A stretch of 13,677 nucleotides of DNA from Candidatus Omnitrophota bacterium (lineage in GTDB: Bacteria; Omnitrophota; Koll11; JAHIPI01), in assembly GCA_028718265.1 (NCBI GenBank), contig JAQUMG010000024.1:1-13677 (forward strand), written 5' to 3'. The notes under the pieces were generated by a model that was given only the letters and a program-made list of their open reading frames with translations, was not told the origin of the DNA and did not search any database. The number at the start of each line of letters is the position of its first letter. Positions within the stretch are counted from its first letter, which is position 1. This document shows, piece by piece, positions 1 to 11,366 of the stretch. A program made the position numbers and the translations under genes.

Positions 1-446
1 AGGACTTGCAAGTCTCTAAAATCCTGCACGGTAAATTTATCCGCTACTTTAGAAACTATTTCTCTTGCAGTATGTTTTCCCCGCTTATCGAGCAGTTCCG
101 CATATCTTTTGGACTTAAGAATAAGGTTTTCCCAGTTTATCATGAAGAAATTGGACAGGATATATTCCTTGTCCTGCGCGGTAAGTTTGTCGGCCGGCTT
201 AAGAGACAATTCTTTATGTTTATCTTTTACATGCTTTTCGGAAAGGTCTTTTATCTGATAAAGAAGCGAGGGGGTCATATTTATGACGGCCTTGGCCTTG
301 GGATTCGATTCTATCGCGCGCATCATATCCCAGTAGCCCTTCGTGGAATGCAATCTTACCCAGGGCATATAATAATGGCTGGTAAGATAATCCTTGTAGA
401 TGGGCTGATGCATATGCCACAGGAAAACAACATATAACGTTTTCAT
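1..446 (-). CDS. Glycoside hydrolase family 57 enzyme, N-terminal part (cut by window edge)
   Basis: The first 148 codons of a gene that runs off the left edge. The protein begins MKTLYVVFLWHMHQPIYKD. HxHQP at residues 11-15 is conserved motif 1 of GH57 glycosidases (alpha-amylase, amylopullulanase, 4-alpha-glucanotransferase, branching-enzyme types). MPWVRLH and NMTPSLLYQI further on also fit the family. There is no signal peptide, so it should be cytoplasmic and act on stored alpha-glucan. The catalytic Glu and Asp of GH57 lie beyond the visible part, so the exact activity cannot be told. The gene follows galT after 49 bases, and its SD site is weak (GGGA, 8 bases before the ATG). Position after glgC and galT supports a role in glycogen turnover. 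Family is confident; substrate and reaction are inferred. Confidence 0.88.
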   Translation of the reverse strand, partial: MKTLYVVFLWHMHQPIYKDYLTSHYYMPWVRLHSTKGYWDMMRAIESNPKAKAVINMTPSLLYQIKDLSEKHVKDKHKELSLKPADKLTAQDKEYILSNFFMINWENLILKSKRYAELLDKRGKHTAREIVSKVADKFTVQDFRDLQV

Positions 447-495
447 AAGCAAAGTCCCATAATGGTTACGGGGTCAAGAGTCCGGGGTTAACGGC

Positions 496-1530
496 CTAGT
501 CGACTTTGAGTTCCCTCATGAACTTGGCGGCTTCTTCGGGAGGAGTTGGATTGATATAGAATCCCGAGCCCCATTCAAATCCTGCGGTCTTCACAAGCCT
601 TGGGAAAAGTTCTATATGCCAATGATAATCATCGTCTATGGTCTGCCAGTACCCTCGTCGCGGAAATCTGTTAGGTGCCGTGTGGATTATATAATTGTAC
701 TCAGGGTCATCCAGCGCCTTGCCGAGTTTTTGAAGCGTTACTTTAAGAACATCGGCCAGCGACGGAACCTTGCTGACAACCCTCTGGTCATAGAAATCGA
801 TACAATGCTCTTTCGGCGTTATCCATATCTCGAACGGGAACCTTGAAGCATAGGGGCAAAAAGCTATGAAAGCGTCATTTTCATAGACTACTCTTTCGCC
901 TCTCTCCTGTTCTTCTTTTATGATATCGCAGAATATGCATCTTTCTTTGACCTTGAAATAATCTTCCGCGCCTATTAATTCTTCTTTCACGCGCTTAATG
1001 GTAACGGGGGTTGCTATAAGCTGGTGATGCGGGTGGGAAAGCGACGCACCGGCGGCTACCGAACCCTTATTTTTAAATACAAGGACATACCTGAGCCTTT
1101 TATCGTTATGGAGGTCTTTGACCCTGGACTGCAGAACATATAACCAGTTTTTTATCTCGTCTATGCTTTGGTCTTTTGCCTCTCTCCTGTGGTCCGGGTT
1201 CTCTATGACTACCTCATGCGCGCCGAATCCGGCCATCATATCAAACATGCCCCTGCCGGATTTCGCGAGCGGCATATCTATACCGAGCGCAGGATATTTA
1301 TTAGGCACTACTCTTACCTTCCACCCCGGCTTATTCGGTTGAGAGCCGTATTCGCGTACGGCGTATATCTCGGGCGGGGTCATGCCTTCGTGCCCGACGC
1401 AAAACGGGCACGTTGCAGGATCTGTCTCCGTTGCGGCCTTTTCCACTTTATAGCTGCCCGGCCTTTTCCCTCTTTCCGTAGCTATTATTACCCATCTGCC
1501 TAAAATAGGATCTTTTCTTAATTCTGCCAT
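496..1530 (-). CDS. galT: Galactose-1-phosphate uridylyltransferase family (GalT/HIT-like)
   Basis: A 344-residue protein of the usual length. Family activity: moves the UMP group between UDP-glucose and galactose-1-phosphate (Leloir pathway, cytoplasm). The active-site motif SHPHHQ is at residues 165-170, with H168 the expected nucleophile. CPFC (C41, C44), H114 in NPDH and H166 match the zinc ligands of the E. coli enzyme. H303 and H305 in YHWHIELFPR match its second metal site. A further CIFC lies at 198-201. The C-terminal stretch GFEWGSGFYINPTPPEEAAKF is typical of bacterial GalT proteins. The start is well fixed by an AAGGAG site overlapping the glgC stop. The neighbours are glucan genes rather than galK or galE, so activity on ADP-glucose (ADP-glucose phosphorylase, same family) is possible. 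Family confident, substrate less so. Confidence 0.9.
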   Translation of the reverse strand: MAELRKDPILGRWVIIATERGKRPGSYKVEKAATETDPATCPFCVGHEGMTPPEIYAVREYGSQPNKPGWKVRVVPNKYPALGIDMPLAKSGRGMFDMMAGFGAHEVVIENPDHRREAKDQSIDEIKNWLYVLQSRVKDLHNDKRLRYVLVFKNKGSVAAGASLSHPHHQLIATPVTIKRVKEELIGAEDYFKVKERCIFCDIIKEEQERGERVVYENDAFIAFCPYASRFPFEIWITPKEHCIDFYDQRVVSKVPSLADVLKVTLQKLGKALDDPEYNYIIHTAPNRFPRRGYWQTIDDDYHWHIELFPRLVKTAGFEWGSGFYINPTPPEEAAKFMRELKVD

Positions 1531-1538
1531 TTTTTCGT

Positions 1539-1544
1539 CTCCTT
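1539..1544 (-). promoter_or_regulatory. SD site of galT overlapping the glgC stop
   Basis: AAGGAG sits 8 bases before the galT ATG and shares bases with the TAA stop of glgC. This fixes the galT start and implies that galT is translated from the glgC transcript, probably coupled to it. Confidence 0.8.
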
Positions 1545-2802
1545 ATATGACCGTTCCCGACGGGATTATCGAATTCTTTTCAATTACAACGATGCCGTCC
1601 CTTATGCAATAATTCCCGCCGTCGAAATCTTTTACTTTCTTCTGGTTTAAAATCTTTACCCCGTCGCCTATAGCGACATTTTTATCTATGATCGCCTTTT
1701 TTATTATACAATTTTTTCCTATCCCTAAAGAAGGAATTTTTTTGGACTGTCTGTTCTTAACATCATCGGGCGTGTCATAATAATCACACCCCATGATTAT
1801 GGAATCTTCTATAAGCGAACCCTCGCTTATACGGCTCCTCAATCCGATTATCGAATGTTTTATCGTAGTATTTGATAAGACTATTGCGCCTTCGGCCACT
1901 ATGCTCTTGATCATATAAGAACTGTTAATTTTGGACGGCGCTAAATAACGCGGACGCGAAAATATAAGCCACTGCTCGTCGAACATGTCAAGCGGCGGGA
2001 TATCCTCCGTAAGAGCCATGTTTTCCTCGTAAAAAGACTTGATAGTCCCTATGTCGCGCCAGTAGCCTTTGAAAAGAAACGCGTACGTCCTCTTAGCTGA
2101 AAACGAGCTCGGTATTATCTCTCTTCCGAAATCTCCTGCCTTCGGGTTATTCTTCAATATATCAACCAGCGCGTCTTTATTGAAAAGATATATCCCCATG
2201 GAACCCAGAAAAAAATTCTTACCGTCTTTTTTTATTACCATATCCCCGACGCCGCCTGCATTATGCGGTTTTTCTACAAACTTATTGATTCTATCATCGG
2301 CGTCCGTACCCATTATGCCCAATTCGGCTATCTCTTTTGCATCAACGGCATTACAGGCTATCGTAATTTCAGAATTCTTTTCGATATGAAAACGAAGCAT
2401 GGTTCTATAGTCCATTTTGTACAGGTGATCGCCGGCAAGAATCAGGACATATTTATAGGCGGGGTCGTTAAAATGCTTAAGGCATCTTCTGACGGCATCG
2501 GCCGTCCCCTGGAACCAGTTTGCATTATCCATAGACTGCTCTGCCGCCATTATATCGACAAAACCTTTTGAGAAGGGGTCAAGCTTATAGGTGCGCGATA
2601 TGTGCTTGTTCAGTGATTCGGAATTGAATTGCGTAAGGATGTATATTTTATTGAACCCTGAATTGAGGCAGTTACTTACGGGTATATCTATCAACCTGTA
2701 ACGGCCGAATATGGGGACAGCGGGTTTGGATCTTACTTTAGTAAGCGGATATAGCCTTGTTCCGCGGCCGCCTCCCATTATAACGCATAATAAATTCTTC
2801 AC
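1543..2802 (-). CDS. glgC: Glucose-1-phosphate adenylyltransferase (ADP-glucose pyrophosphorylase)
   Basis: Makes ADP-glucose and pyrophosphate from ATP and glucose-1-phosphate, the committed step of bacterial glycogen synthesis. The 419-residue protein has the nucleotidyltransferase signature GGGRGTRL (10-17), KPAVPIFGRYRLIDIPVSNCLNSG (26-49), the metal-binding region AGDHLYKMDY (123-132), the sugar-phosphate motif FVEKP (175-179) and GSMGIYLF. A left-handed beta-helix follows from about residue 295. The tail (SIIMGCDYYDT at 334-344, AIIDKNVAIGDGV, then DGIVVIEKNSIIPSGTVI) resembles cyanobacterial and plant enzymes more than the E. coli type. The start codon is GTG, supported by GAGG 8 bases upstream and by MKNLLCVIMGGG, the usual N-terminus. 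It heads a glgC-galT-GH57 group and has its own likely promoter in the end of lnt. Confidence 0.95.
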   Translation of the reverse strand: MKNLLCVIMGGGRGTRLYPLTKVRSKPAVPIFGRYRLIDIPVSNCLNSGFNKIYILTQFNSESLNKHISRTYKLDPFSKGFVDIMAAEQSMDNANWFQGTADAVRRCLKHFNDPAYKYVLILAGDHLYKMDYRTMLRFHIEKNSEITIACNAVDAKEIAELGIMGTDADDRINKFVEKPHNAGGVGDMVIKKDGKNFFLGSMGIYLFNKDALVDILKNNPKAGDFGREIIPSSFSAKRTYAFLFKGYWRDIGTIKSFYEENMALTEDIPPLDMFDEQWLIFSRPRYLAPSKINSSYMIKSIVAEGAIVLSNTTIKHSIIGLRSRISEGSLIEDSIIMGCDYYDTPDDVKNRQSKKIPSLGIGKNCIIKKAIIDKNVAIGDGVKILNQKKVKDFDGGNYCIRDGIVVIEKNSIIPSGTVI

Positions 2803-2810
2803 GGTTTACG

Positions 2811-2814
2811 CCTC
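2811..2814 (-). promoter_or_regulatory. SD site of glgC (decides a GTG start)
   Basis: GAGG lies 8 bases upstream of the GTG at 2802. No in-frame ATG is better placed, so the GTG start is accepted. Confidence 0.75.
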
Positions 2815-2861
2815 ATATATATTTTTATGCCGCCTAACGCTATTTTGTTAATCTTACTAAT

Positions 2862-2888
2862 ATTATATCCTAATTTTACAAAAGTCAA
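2862..2888 (-). promoter_or_regulatory. Candidate sigma-70-type promoter of glgC
   Basis: On the minus strand TTGACT (2883-2888) is followed after 15 bases by a perfect TATAAT (2862-2867). The -10 box overlaps the lnt stop codon and the expected start of transcription is near 2855, giving a leader of about 50 bases. The spacer is two bases short of ideal, but the -10 box and the AT-rich setting are good. It would let the glucan genes be transcribed apart from prfB-secA-lnt. Confidence 0.6.
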
Positions 2889-4412
2889 TGAAATAACACC
2901 CTATCATTAACAGACATGCGCACACAAAGACATCGCCATGGGCCGAATAAAAAGTTTTACCCCTTTTTATTTTGAGCTCGAAAGTTTTAAAGCCCGGAGC
3001 ATAAATGCTTCCGCTGTCCTTATCGCGTACCCAATCCTCTATTATGCCGTTGGGACTTATCAAGCAGGAGAAACCGTTGTTTGCTGCGCGGATAACGGCA
3101 ACCCTGTTTTCCACCGCACGAAAGACCGACGCCTGAGCATGCTGCAGCTGTTCGCCGGATTCTTTGAACCACGCGTCATTGGTAATATTTATAAGAAAAT
3201 CAGCGCCGCCCCTCGCAAAGTGCCTGGCCAGATCCGGAAATATATCCTCGAAACATATGATAGCCGCATATTTATACGATCTGCCGTCCTTAGCCTTTAT
3301 ATCGAATGTCGTAAATTCTCTGCCTGCGGTAAGATCGCCTATTTCAGTATTTATGGAATTACGGAAAAACGGGATCCTGGATTCGAACGGGATATATTCT
3401 CCGAGGGGCACAAGATGTATCTTATCATATTGCCTGTAAATATCTCCGCTGCGCGTAAATAAAACAGCGCTATTAAAGTAATAATCTTTTTCCGCGCCGG
3501 ATTTATAAGTTATGGCTCCCGTAAAAAGCGGTGCTTCATTCGCTTCAGCCACTTCTTTAAGATAGCTGCGTATTTCGTCGTCATCCAGGAACCCCGGTAT
3601 AGCCGTCTCCGGCCATATAATCAACTCGGCTTTATCCCTGGCAACCTCCCCTGTCCACGTGTCATACCTGACCATGATATAATTCTGGTAAGAAGGATCC
3701 CATTTCTTAAACTGTTCGATGCTTCCCTGCACCACTGATAATCTTATTCCCGTATCAATCTCTCTTTCGCCAAAACGGTAATTGGCATAACTTATAAAAA
3801 CAAGAATAGTAATACCCAAAAGCACCGCCTGTATATTTAAAAATATTATTTTCTCTTTAGGTGCTTTCTTCAGCAGGAATATCAAAAAAGAATAGAGGAC
3901 AAAATTGACCATCACAATAAGGAACGAGACGCCGTAACATCCGGTAATATCGGCTATCTGGATCAGGACGGGATTTTTATACTGCGTATAGCCTAAAACG
4001 CACCACGGGAATCCCGTAAGGAGAGTGCCGCGCAAAAACTCGGTTAATACCCATAGCGACGGAAGTATCAGGCATAATAAAAACGCGTATCGCGAATTTT
4101 TGAATTTCTTGAAAAATATATTGCTGAACAACCCGAATAATCCGAAAAATAAGGCAAGATACAGCGCCAAAATAAAATACCCCAATCTGCTGACATAAGT
4201 CAGCCAGTATAATGCTCCCAAAAAGAAAAACACTCCCGTCAGATAAGATAAAATAAATGCTTTTCCGGCGGAGGAATTTTCAATGAGGTATAATATCGGG
4301 ATAAGCGCTAACCATGCGAAGATTGATATTTGAAAATTCGGAAATGCTAAAACAAGGAGGGCCGCGGAAGAAAGCGATAAAAAAACACTTTTAAAATTTA
4401 TGGATCGTTTCT

Positions 4413-4428
<16 letters not shown>
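2863..4428 (-). CDS. lnt: Apolipoprotein N-acyltransferase
   Basis: Adds the third fatty acid to the N-terminal cysteine of lipoproteins in the inner membrane, the last maturation step before sorting to the outer membrane. The 521-residue protein has several hydrophobic segments in residues 13-215, then a nitrilase-like periplasmic domain, and ends with one more hydrophobic segment (about 499-515). The catalytic Glu-Lys-Cys triad is visible: E274 in WPETAIPG, K336 in [12 protein letters not shown] and C392 in [19 protein letters not shown] (414-421) is also a family signature. Its ATG lies inside the end of secA (16-base overlap) and no strong SD is seen, so translation is probably coupled to secA. 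LptE and BamD encoded nearby are likely substrates. Its presence marks a diderm cell. Confidence 0.95.
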
Positions 4429-7416
<2,988 letters not shown>

Positions 7417-7424
<8 letters not shown>

Positions 7425-8523
7425 GTTTATTTCCCGCCATTTTCCTTAAATACGCTTCTATAAAAGCATCCAGATCGCCGTCCATTACGGCGCCGGTATT
7501 CGATGTCTCGTACTCCGTCCTGTGGTCCTTCACCATCGAATACGGATGCATAACGTATGACCTTATCTGGCTCCCCCACGCTATCGCGCTTTTTTCACTA
7601 TAATGTTTTTCGAATTCCTTCATCTTCTTTTCCCGTTCTATCTCATAAAGGCGCGCCTTAAGAACCTTCAGCGCCGTAAGCTTATTCTTGTGCTGGGAAC
7701 GCTCGTTCTGGCACTGCACGACTATATTAGTAGGTATGTGCGTTATTCGTACCGCGGAATCGGTAACATTGACGTGCTGGCCGCCGGCTCCGCTTGATCT
7801 GTACGTATCTATCCTAAGATCCGATTCATTTATCTTTATATCTATATCATCGCTTATTTCGGGAATAACGTCTGCCGACGCGAACGACGTATGCCGCCGC
7901 TTGTTCGAGTCAAAAGGAGAAATCCTCACCAACCGGTGCACGCCGTTTTCTGCCTTTAAATATCCGTAAGCGAAGTCACCTCTGATTATAGCCGTGACAT
8001 TTTTGATCCCCGCCGTATCTCCCTGCAGGGAATCGATGACCAAAACGGAAAAACCCTTCTTTTCTGCCCATTTAGAGTACATTCTGAAAAGCATACTCGC
8101 CCAATCGCAGGACTCCGTCCCGCCGGCCCCGGAGTTTATGCTCAGTATCGCATTCGCCCTATCTTCATCTTTCGACAAAAGACTTTTGAACTCGATGGAG
8201 TCAATTTCTTTCTCCAGAGAATCCATATCGGCGCTCAATTCATTAAGCGTATCGGCATCTTTTCCGTCAACTATATCAAGAAGTTCTTGTAATTCCTTGC
8301 ATTTTTTCTCGGCAATCGCATAAGGTTCATTTACGGCCTTGGCGGCTTTTAATTCGCCTATGAGTTTCTCGGCCCTTTTAGAATCGGTCCAAAAATCCGG
8401 CTTCGATATCTCGCCCTCCACATCTTTGACGGTCCGGGCCTTCTTGTCTATGTCCAAATATACTTTTATCTGGGACATCTTTTTACCTAATTTTGATATT
8501 CTTTCTTTTAAGTCGCTGAGCAT
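7417..8523 (-). CDS. prfB: Peptide chain release factor 2, without programmed frameshift
   Basis: Ends translation at UGA and UAA. The 368-residue protein has the stop-reading SPF motif at 202-204 (SPF marks RF2, PxT marks RF1) and the GGQ motif that triggers peptide release at 247-249 ([10 protein letters not shown]). In most bacteria prfB has an in-frame TGA near codon 26 and needs a +1 frameshift after YL. Here the matching site reads TAT TTG GAC (residues Y22-L23-D24) in one frame, with no SD-like stretch before it, so the gene is read straight through. AAAGG lies 6 bases before the ATG. The gene starts 30 bases after uvrC and overlaps secA by 8 bases; a good promoter lies in that gap and the uvrC tail. 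Confidence 0.97.
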
Positions 8524-8529
8524 TTCATA

Positions 8530-8534
8530 CCTTT
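8530..8534 (-). promoter_or_regulatory. SD site of prfB
   Basis: AAAGG ends 6 bases before the ATG. If the promoter just upstream is used, transcription would start at or next to this site, leaving a very short leader. Confidence 0.65.
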
Positions 8535-8540
8535 ATATTC

Positions 8541-8570
8541 ATTATAACAGTGCTTATCCTTTGCCGTCAA
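8541..8570 (-). promoter_or_regulatory. Candidate promoter of prfB-secA-lnt, with extended -10
   Basis: On the minus strand TTGACG (8565-8570) and TATAAT (8541-8546) are 18 bases apart. The -10 box is preceded by TGT, giving the extended form TGnTATAAT. The -35 box lies in the last codons of uvrC (KLDGKG). The expected start of transcription is near 8534. This is one of the best promoter matches in the window. Confidence 0.7.
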
Positions 8571-9834
8571 GCTTCGCAAACTGATCCTGTATTTTTTTTC
8601 GCCGGAGGACGCGGTGATAACTTATCGCAAACCTGTGCGCCTCATCCCTCAGGCGCTGTATAAGATGAAGTATCGGCGAATTATGCGAAAATATTATCGG
8701 TTCTTTTCTGCCTTTCAGATATATATGCTCGAACTTTTTGGCTATTCCGATAACCGGCAATTTCCCGAAGCCGAGTTCGGAAAGTACGGATGCGGCGGCA
8801 TTCAGATGGCCCTTGCCGCCGTCAATAATAACTAAATCCGGGCTCGGCAGCCTTTCTTTCTTCACTCTTTCGTATCTGCGCCTTACAATCTCACTCATCA
8901 TCTCATAATCATTAATACCCTTTACGCTGCGAATCTTGAACCTCCGGTAATGGTCTTTGTTCGGCTTTCCGTCAATAAAAGTCACCATCGAGCCCGCGGC
9001 TTCCTTGCCGCTTATGTTGGATATATCAAACGCTTCTATCCTTCTCGACGGCCTCCTCAATCTTAAAAGATGCCGAAGTTCTTCTATTTCATCATAATGG
9101 GTTATCCGGATTTTTATTTTCGGTACAACGCTCAGCGCGGTAATTCTGTCTCTTAAAAGCGCTGCTTTTTCGTAGTCCTTTATGGCCGCTGCCTTCCGCA
9201 TTTTCTCGGAAAGGCTCTCAATAAGCCCGAGCCTGTCGCCGCTTAAAAACATTTTTAGTTCTTCCGCTATATCCGAATATGCGTTTTTATCTATCGCTCC
9301 GATACATGGAGCGTAACATTGGCCTATGCGGTAATTCAAACACGATTTTTTGGACATGCGGCGGCAAGTGCGCAGCGGAAATATCCTTTTCATCACGCCC
9401 AATGCCCTTCTCAGGAGTTTCACATCTGTATAGGGACCGTAAAAGACGGACCCGCCGTCTTTGCCCGGCAGAGAATCACCCCGTCGCCGCGTAACTATCA
9501 GCCGCGGAAAATCTTCATTTTCGGTCAGTTCCAGGTACGGATACGATTTATCGTCTTTGAGGGCTACGTTGTACCGGGGCTTATGTTTCTTTATAAACGC
9601 GGCTTCCAGTATTAAAGCTTCTGCTTCCGAGCCCGTCACGAAAAATGCTATATCATCTGCTTTGCCTGCCATCATTCCTATGCGCTGCGAGATATTCGCC
9701 TTATCTCTGAAATAAGACAACACCCTGTTTTTAAGCGACGCGGCTTTCCCTATATATAGGATACCGCCTTTATTATCCTTCATAATATAAACGCCCGGAA
9801 GGTCCGGTATATTTTTTAACTTTTCTTTATCCAC
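8554..9834 (-). CDS. uvrC: Excinuclease ABC subunit C, compact form lacking the HhH tail
   Basis: Makes the two cuts around DNA damage in nucleotide excision repair, with UvrA and UvrB. Domains: GIY-YIG nuclease (GVY 14-16, YIG 27-29; residues 1-95), an iron-sulfur-type cysteine set (C157, C165, C173, C177), a UVR motif that binds UvrB (about 203-237), and the RNase H-like nuclease (about 264-410) with likely catalytic D270, D338 (IIDGGKG) and H400 (DEAHRFA). At 426 residues it is far shorter than the usual 590-610. About 100 residues between UVR and the RNase H-like part are missing, and so is the C-terminal (HhH)2 DNA-binding part. Only 30 bases separate its stop from prfB, so the tail was not lost by a local frameshift. 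Start is GTG, with GAGG 11 bases upstream. It overlaps murJ by 19 bases. Confidence 0.92.
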   Translation of the reverse strand: MDKEKLKNIPDLPGVYIMKDNKGGILYIGKAASLKNRVLSYFRDKANISQRIGMMAGKADDIAFFVTGSEAEALILEAAFIKKHKPRYNVALKDDKSYPYLELTENEDFPRLIVTRRRGDSLPGKDGGSVFYGPYTDVKLLRRALGVMKRIFPLRTCRRMSKKSCLNYRIGQCYAPCIGAIDKNAYSDIAEELKMFLSGDRLGLIESLSEKMRKAAAIKDYEKAALLRDRITALSVVPKIKIRITHYDEIEELRHLLRLRRPSRRIEAFDISNISGKEAAGSMVTFIDGKPNKDHYRRFKIRSVKGINDYEMMSEIVRRRYERVKKERLPSPDLVIIDGGKGHLNAAASVLSELGFGKLPVIGIAKKFEHIYLKGRKEPIIFSHNSPILHLIQRLRDEAHRFAISYHRVLRRKKIQDQFAKLDGKG

Positions 9835-11366
9835 GAAAGCGCGGACCTCATTTCCCTGACCCTGAAAGCGAGCGAACTTATTATATACACGACGATACTG
9901 GCGATGATCAGGAATGCCAGATTGAATGCGTCTCTTATGCCGTTATCCCATGTAATGGATGACATTAAACAGAACGCTATAAACCCCATAACCAAAGACG
10001 CGCCCAGGATTCTCATAAAAGATTCCAGTATCTCCTTCTCCCTGAATTGCCCTATCTTTTTCCTGAGTCTTATAAACAGAGATCCGAAATTTATAAAACC
10101 GGCTATCGAAGTAGCCAGCGCCAGACCTGCTGCTTTAAGCGGCCACATAAGTATAAGGTTCAGCGTTATATTGTAGAATAAAGCGTAAAACGTCACTCTT
10201 ACCGGCGTAACGGTATCATGCATCGAATAAAATGCGCTGACCAATATCCTTATGCTCCCGTACGCTATCAATCCGATAGAGTAACATAAAAGCACGGCAG
10301 AGGTAACTGTTGTCGCATATTGGTCGAATTCGCCCCTTTCAAAAAGAACCTTTATAATGGGTCTGGATAAAACCATCAATCCTATTGCGGCCGGCACAGT
10401 CAAAAAAAGCATCGTCCTTAACGAAAACGATATTGTGTCTTTCAGCTTTTCCATGTCTTTTTCCGCCACAAAAGAAGACATCGTCGGAAGCGCCGCAGTG
10501 GCTAATGATATGCCGAAAACGGCGAGCGGAAGCTGAAAAAGGCGGTTGCCGTAGTAAAGCGCGGCTACAGCCCCTTTTCCGGTTGCAAATTCTAATGAAG
10601 CCAGCATCCTGTCGACTATGACATTTATTTCATAAATCCCAGACCCTGCCAGTCTCGGCAGAAGCAGTTTTCCTATTTTAACGGCACCCTCATGTTTTAA
10701 GCCTGCTTTCCAGTTTAAAAACGGCCCGCGCCGCAAAACCGGGAAAAGCTGGACTAAAAACTGCAGCAGCCCTCCCACCAACACTGCAAATACTACGTGC
10801 ATGACAGTAACGTGGGGATAAAATATAAGCATACCGCCTATCAGCGACGCATTGAATACCACTCCTCCCAGGGCCGGTGAAATAAAATGTTTCAGAGTAT
10901 TCAGAATGCCCATGCATACGGTCGCCAATCCTACCAGTAAAATATACGGGAACAGTATTCTTGCAAAGCGGACTGTAAGCGAAAACTTCTCCGGGTATTT
11001 CAGAAAACCCGGTGCTATTATTTTAACCAGAACAGGCGATATCAAAACGCCTACTATAACAATAACCAGAAGTACTACCAAAAATAGATTAAAAGTAACG
11101 TTGGCAAGCCGCCAGAATTCATCCTTACCTTTTTTAACGTTATAGTCCGTGAGGACCGGGACGAGAGCCGTATTCACGGCACCCTCTGCCGCTACTTCCC
11201 GTAAAGCATTAGGGATGGTAAATGCCATAAGAAACGCCTGTATCGCATCCCCCATACCGAAAAATTTCGCAAATAGGATGTCTCTGATAAAGCCCAATAT
11301 GCGGCTGGCCATGATACCGGCACTTACGATAACGGTAGATTTTGCAAGTCTTTTTTCGGTTGACAT
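9816..11366 (-). CDS. murJ: Lipid II flippase MurJ (MviN family)
   Basis: Flips the peptidoglycan precursor lipid II across the inner membrane. From the ATG at 11366 the protein is 516 residues, the normal size, and nearly all hydrophobic segments, as expected for 14 membrane helices. The N-terminal region ASRILGFIRDILFAKFFG and IPNALREVAAEGAVNTALVPVL is the family hallmark. R22, R28 and R56 match the essential arginines R18, R24 and R52 of E. coli MurJ. The frame stays open upstream to 11504, but that longer form would add 46 residues unlike MurJ and run antisense into rpsT, so MSTEKRLAKS is preferred. No strong SD precedes it, so the start is less certain than the gene. It overlaps uvrC by 19 bases and is divergent from rpsT. 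Confidence 0.95.
   Translation of the reverse strand: MSTEKRLAKSTVIVSAGIMASRILGFIRDILFAKFFGMGDAIQAFLMAFTIPNALREVAAEGAVNTALVPVLTDYNVKKGKDEFWRLANVTFNLFLVVLLVIVIVGVLISPVLVKIIAPGFLKYPEKFSLTVRFARILFPYILLVGLATVCMGILNTLKHFISPALGGVVFNASLIGGMLIFYPHVTVMHVVFAVLVGGLLQFLVQLFPVLRRGPFLNWKAGLKHEGAVKIGKLLLPRLAGSGIYEINVIVDRMLASLEFATGKGAVAALYYGNRLFQLPLAVFGISLATAALPTMSSFVAEKDMEKLKDTISFSLRTMLFLTVPAAIGLMVLSRPIIKVLFERGEFDQYATTVTSAVLLCYSIGLIAYGSIRILVSAFYSMHDTVTPVRVTFYALFYNITLNLILMWPLKAAGLALATSIAGFINFGSLFIRLRKKIGQFREKEILESFMRILGASLVMGFIAFCLMSSITWDNGIRDAFNLAFLIIASIVVYIISSLAFRVREMRSALSWIKKS

Noticed and set aside
6..437. Plus-strand open frame of 143 codons
   Set aside because: It is antisense to the GH57 gene, whose conserved HMHQP and MPWVRLH motifs show the minus strand is the coding one.
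443..460. Five-codon open frame (MGLCL) ending on the GH57 start codon
   Set aside because: It has no SD site and could easily arise by chance; nothing supports a leader peptide.
899..1192. Repeated GCCTCTCTCCTGT in galT (two copies)
   Set aside because: The copies encode different residues in different frames and are too short to matter; likely chance.
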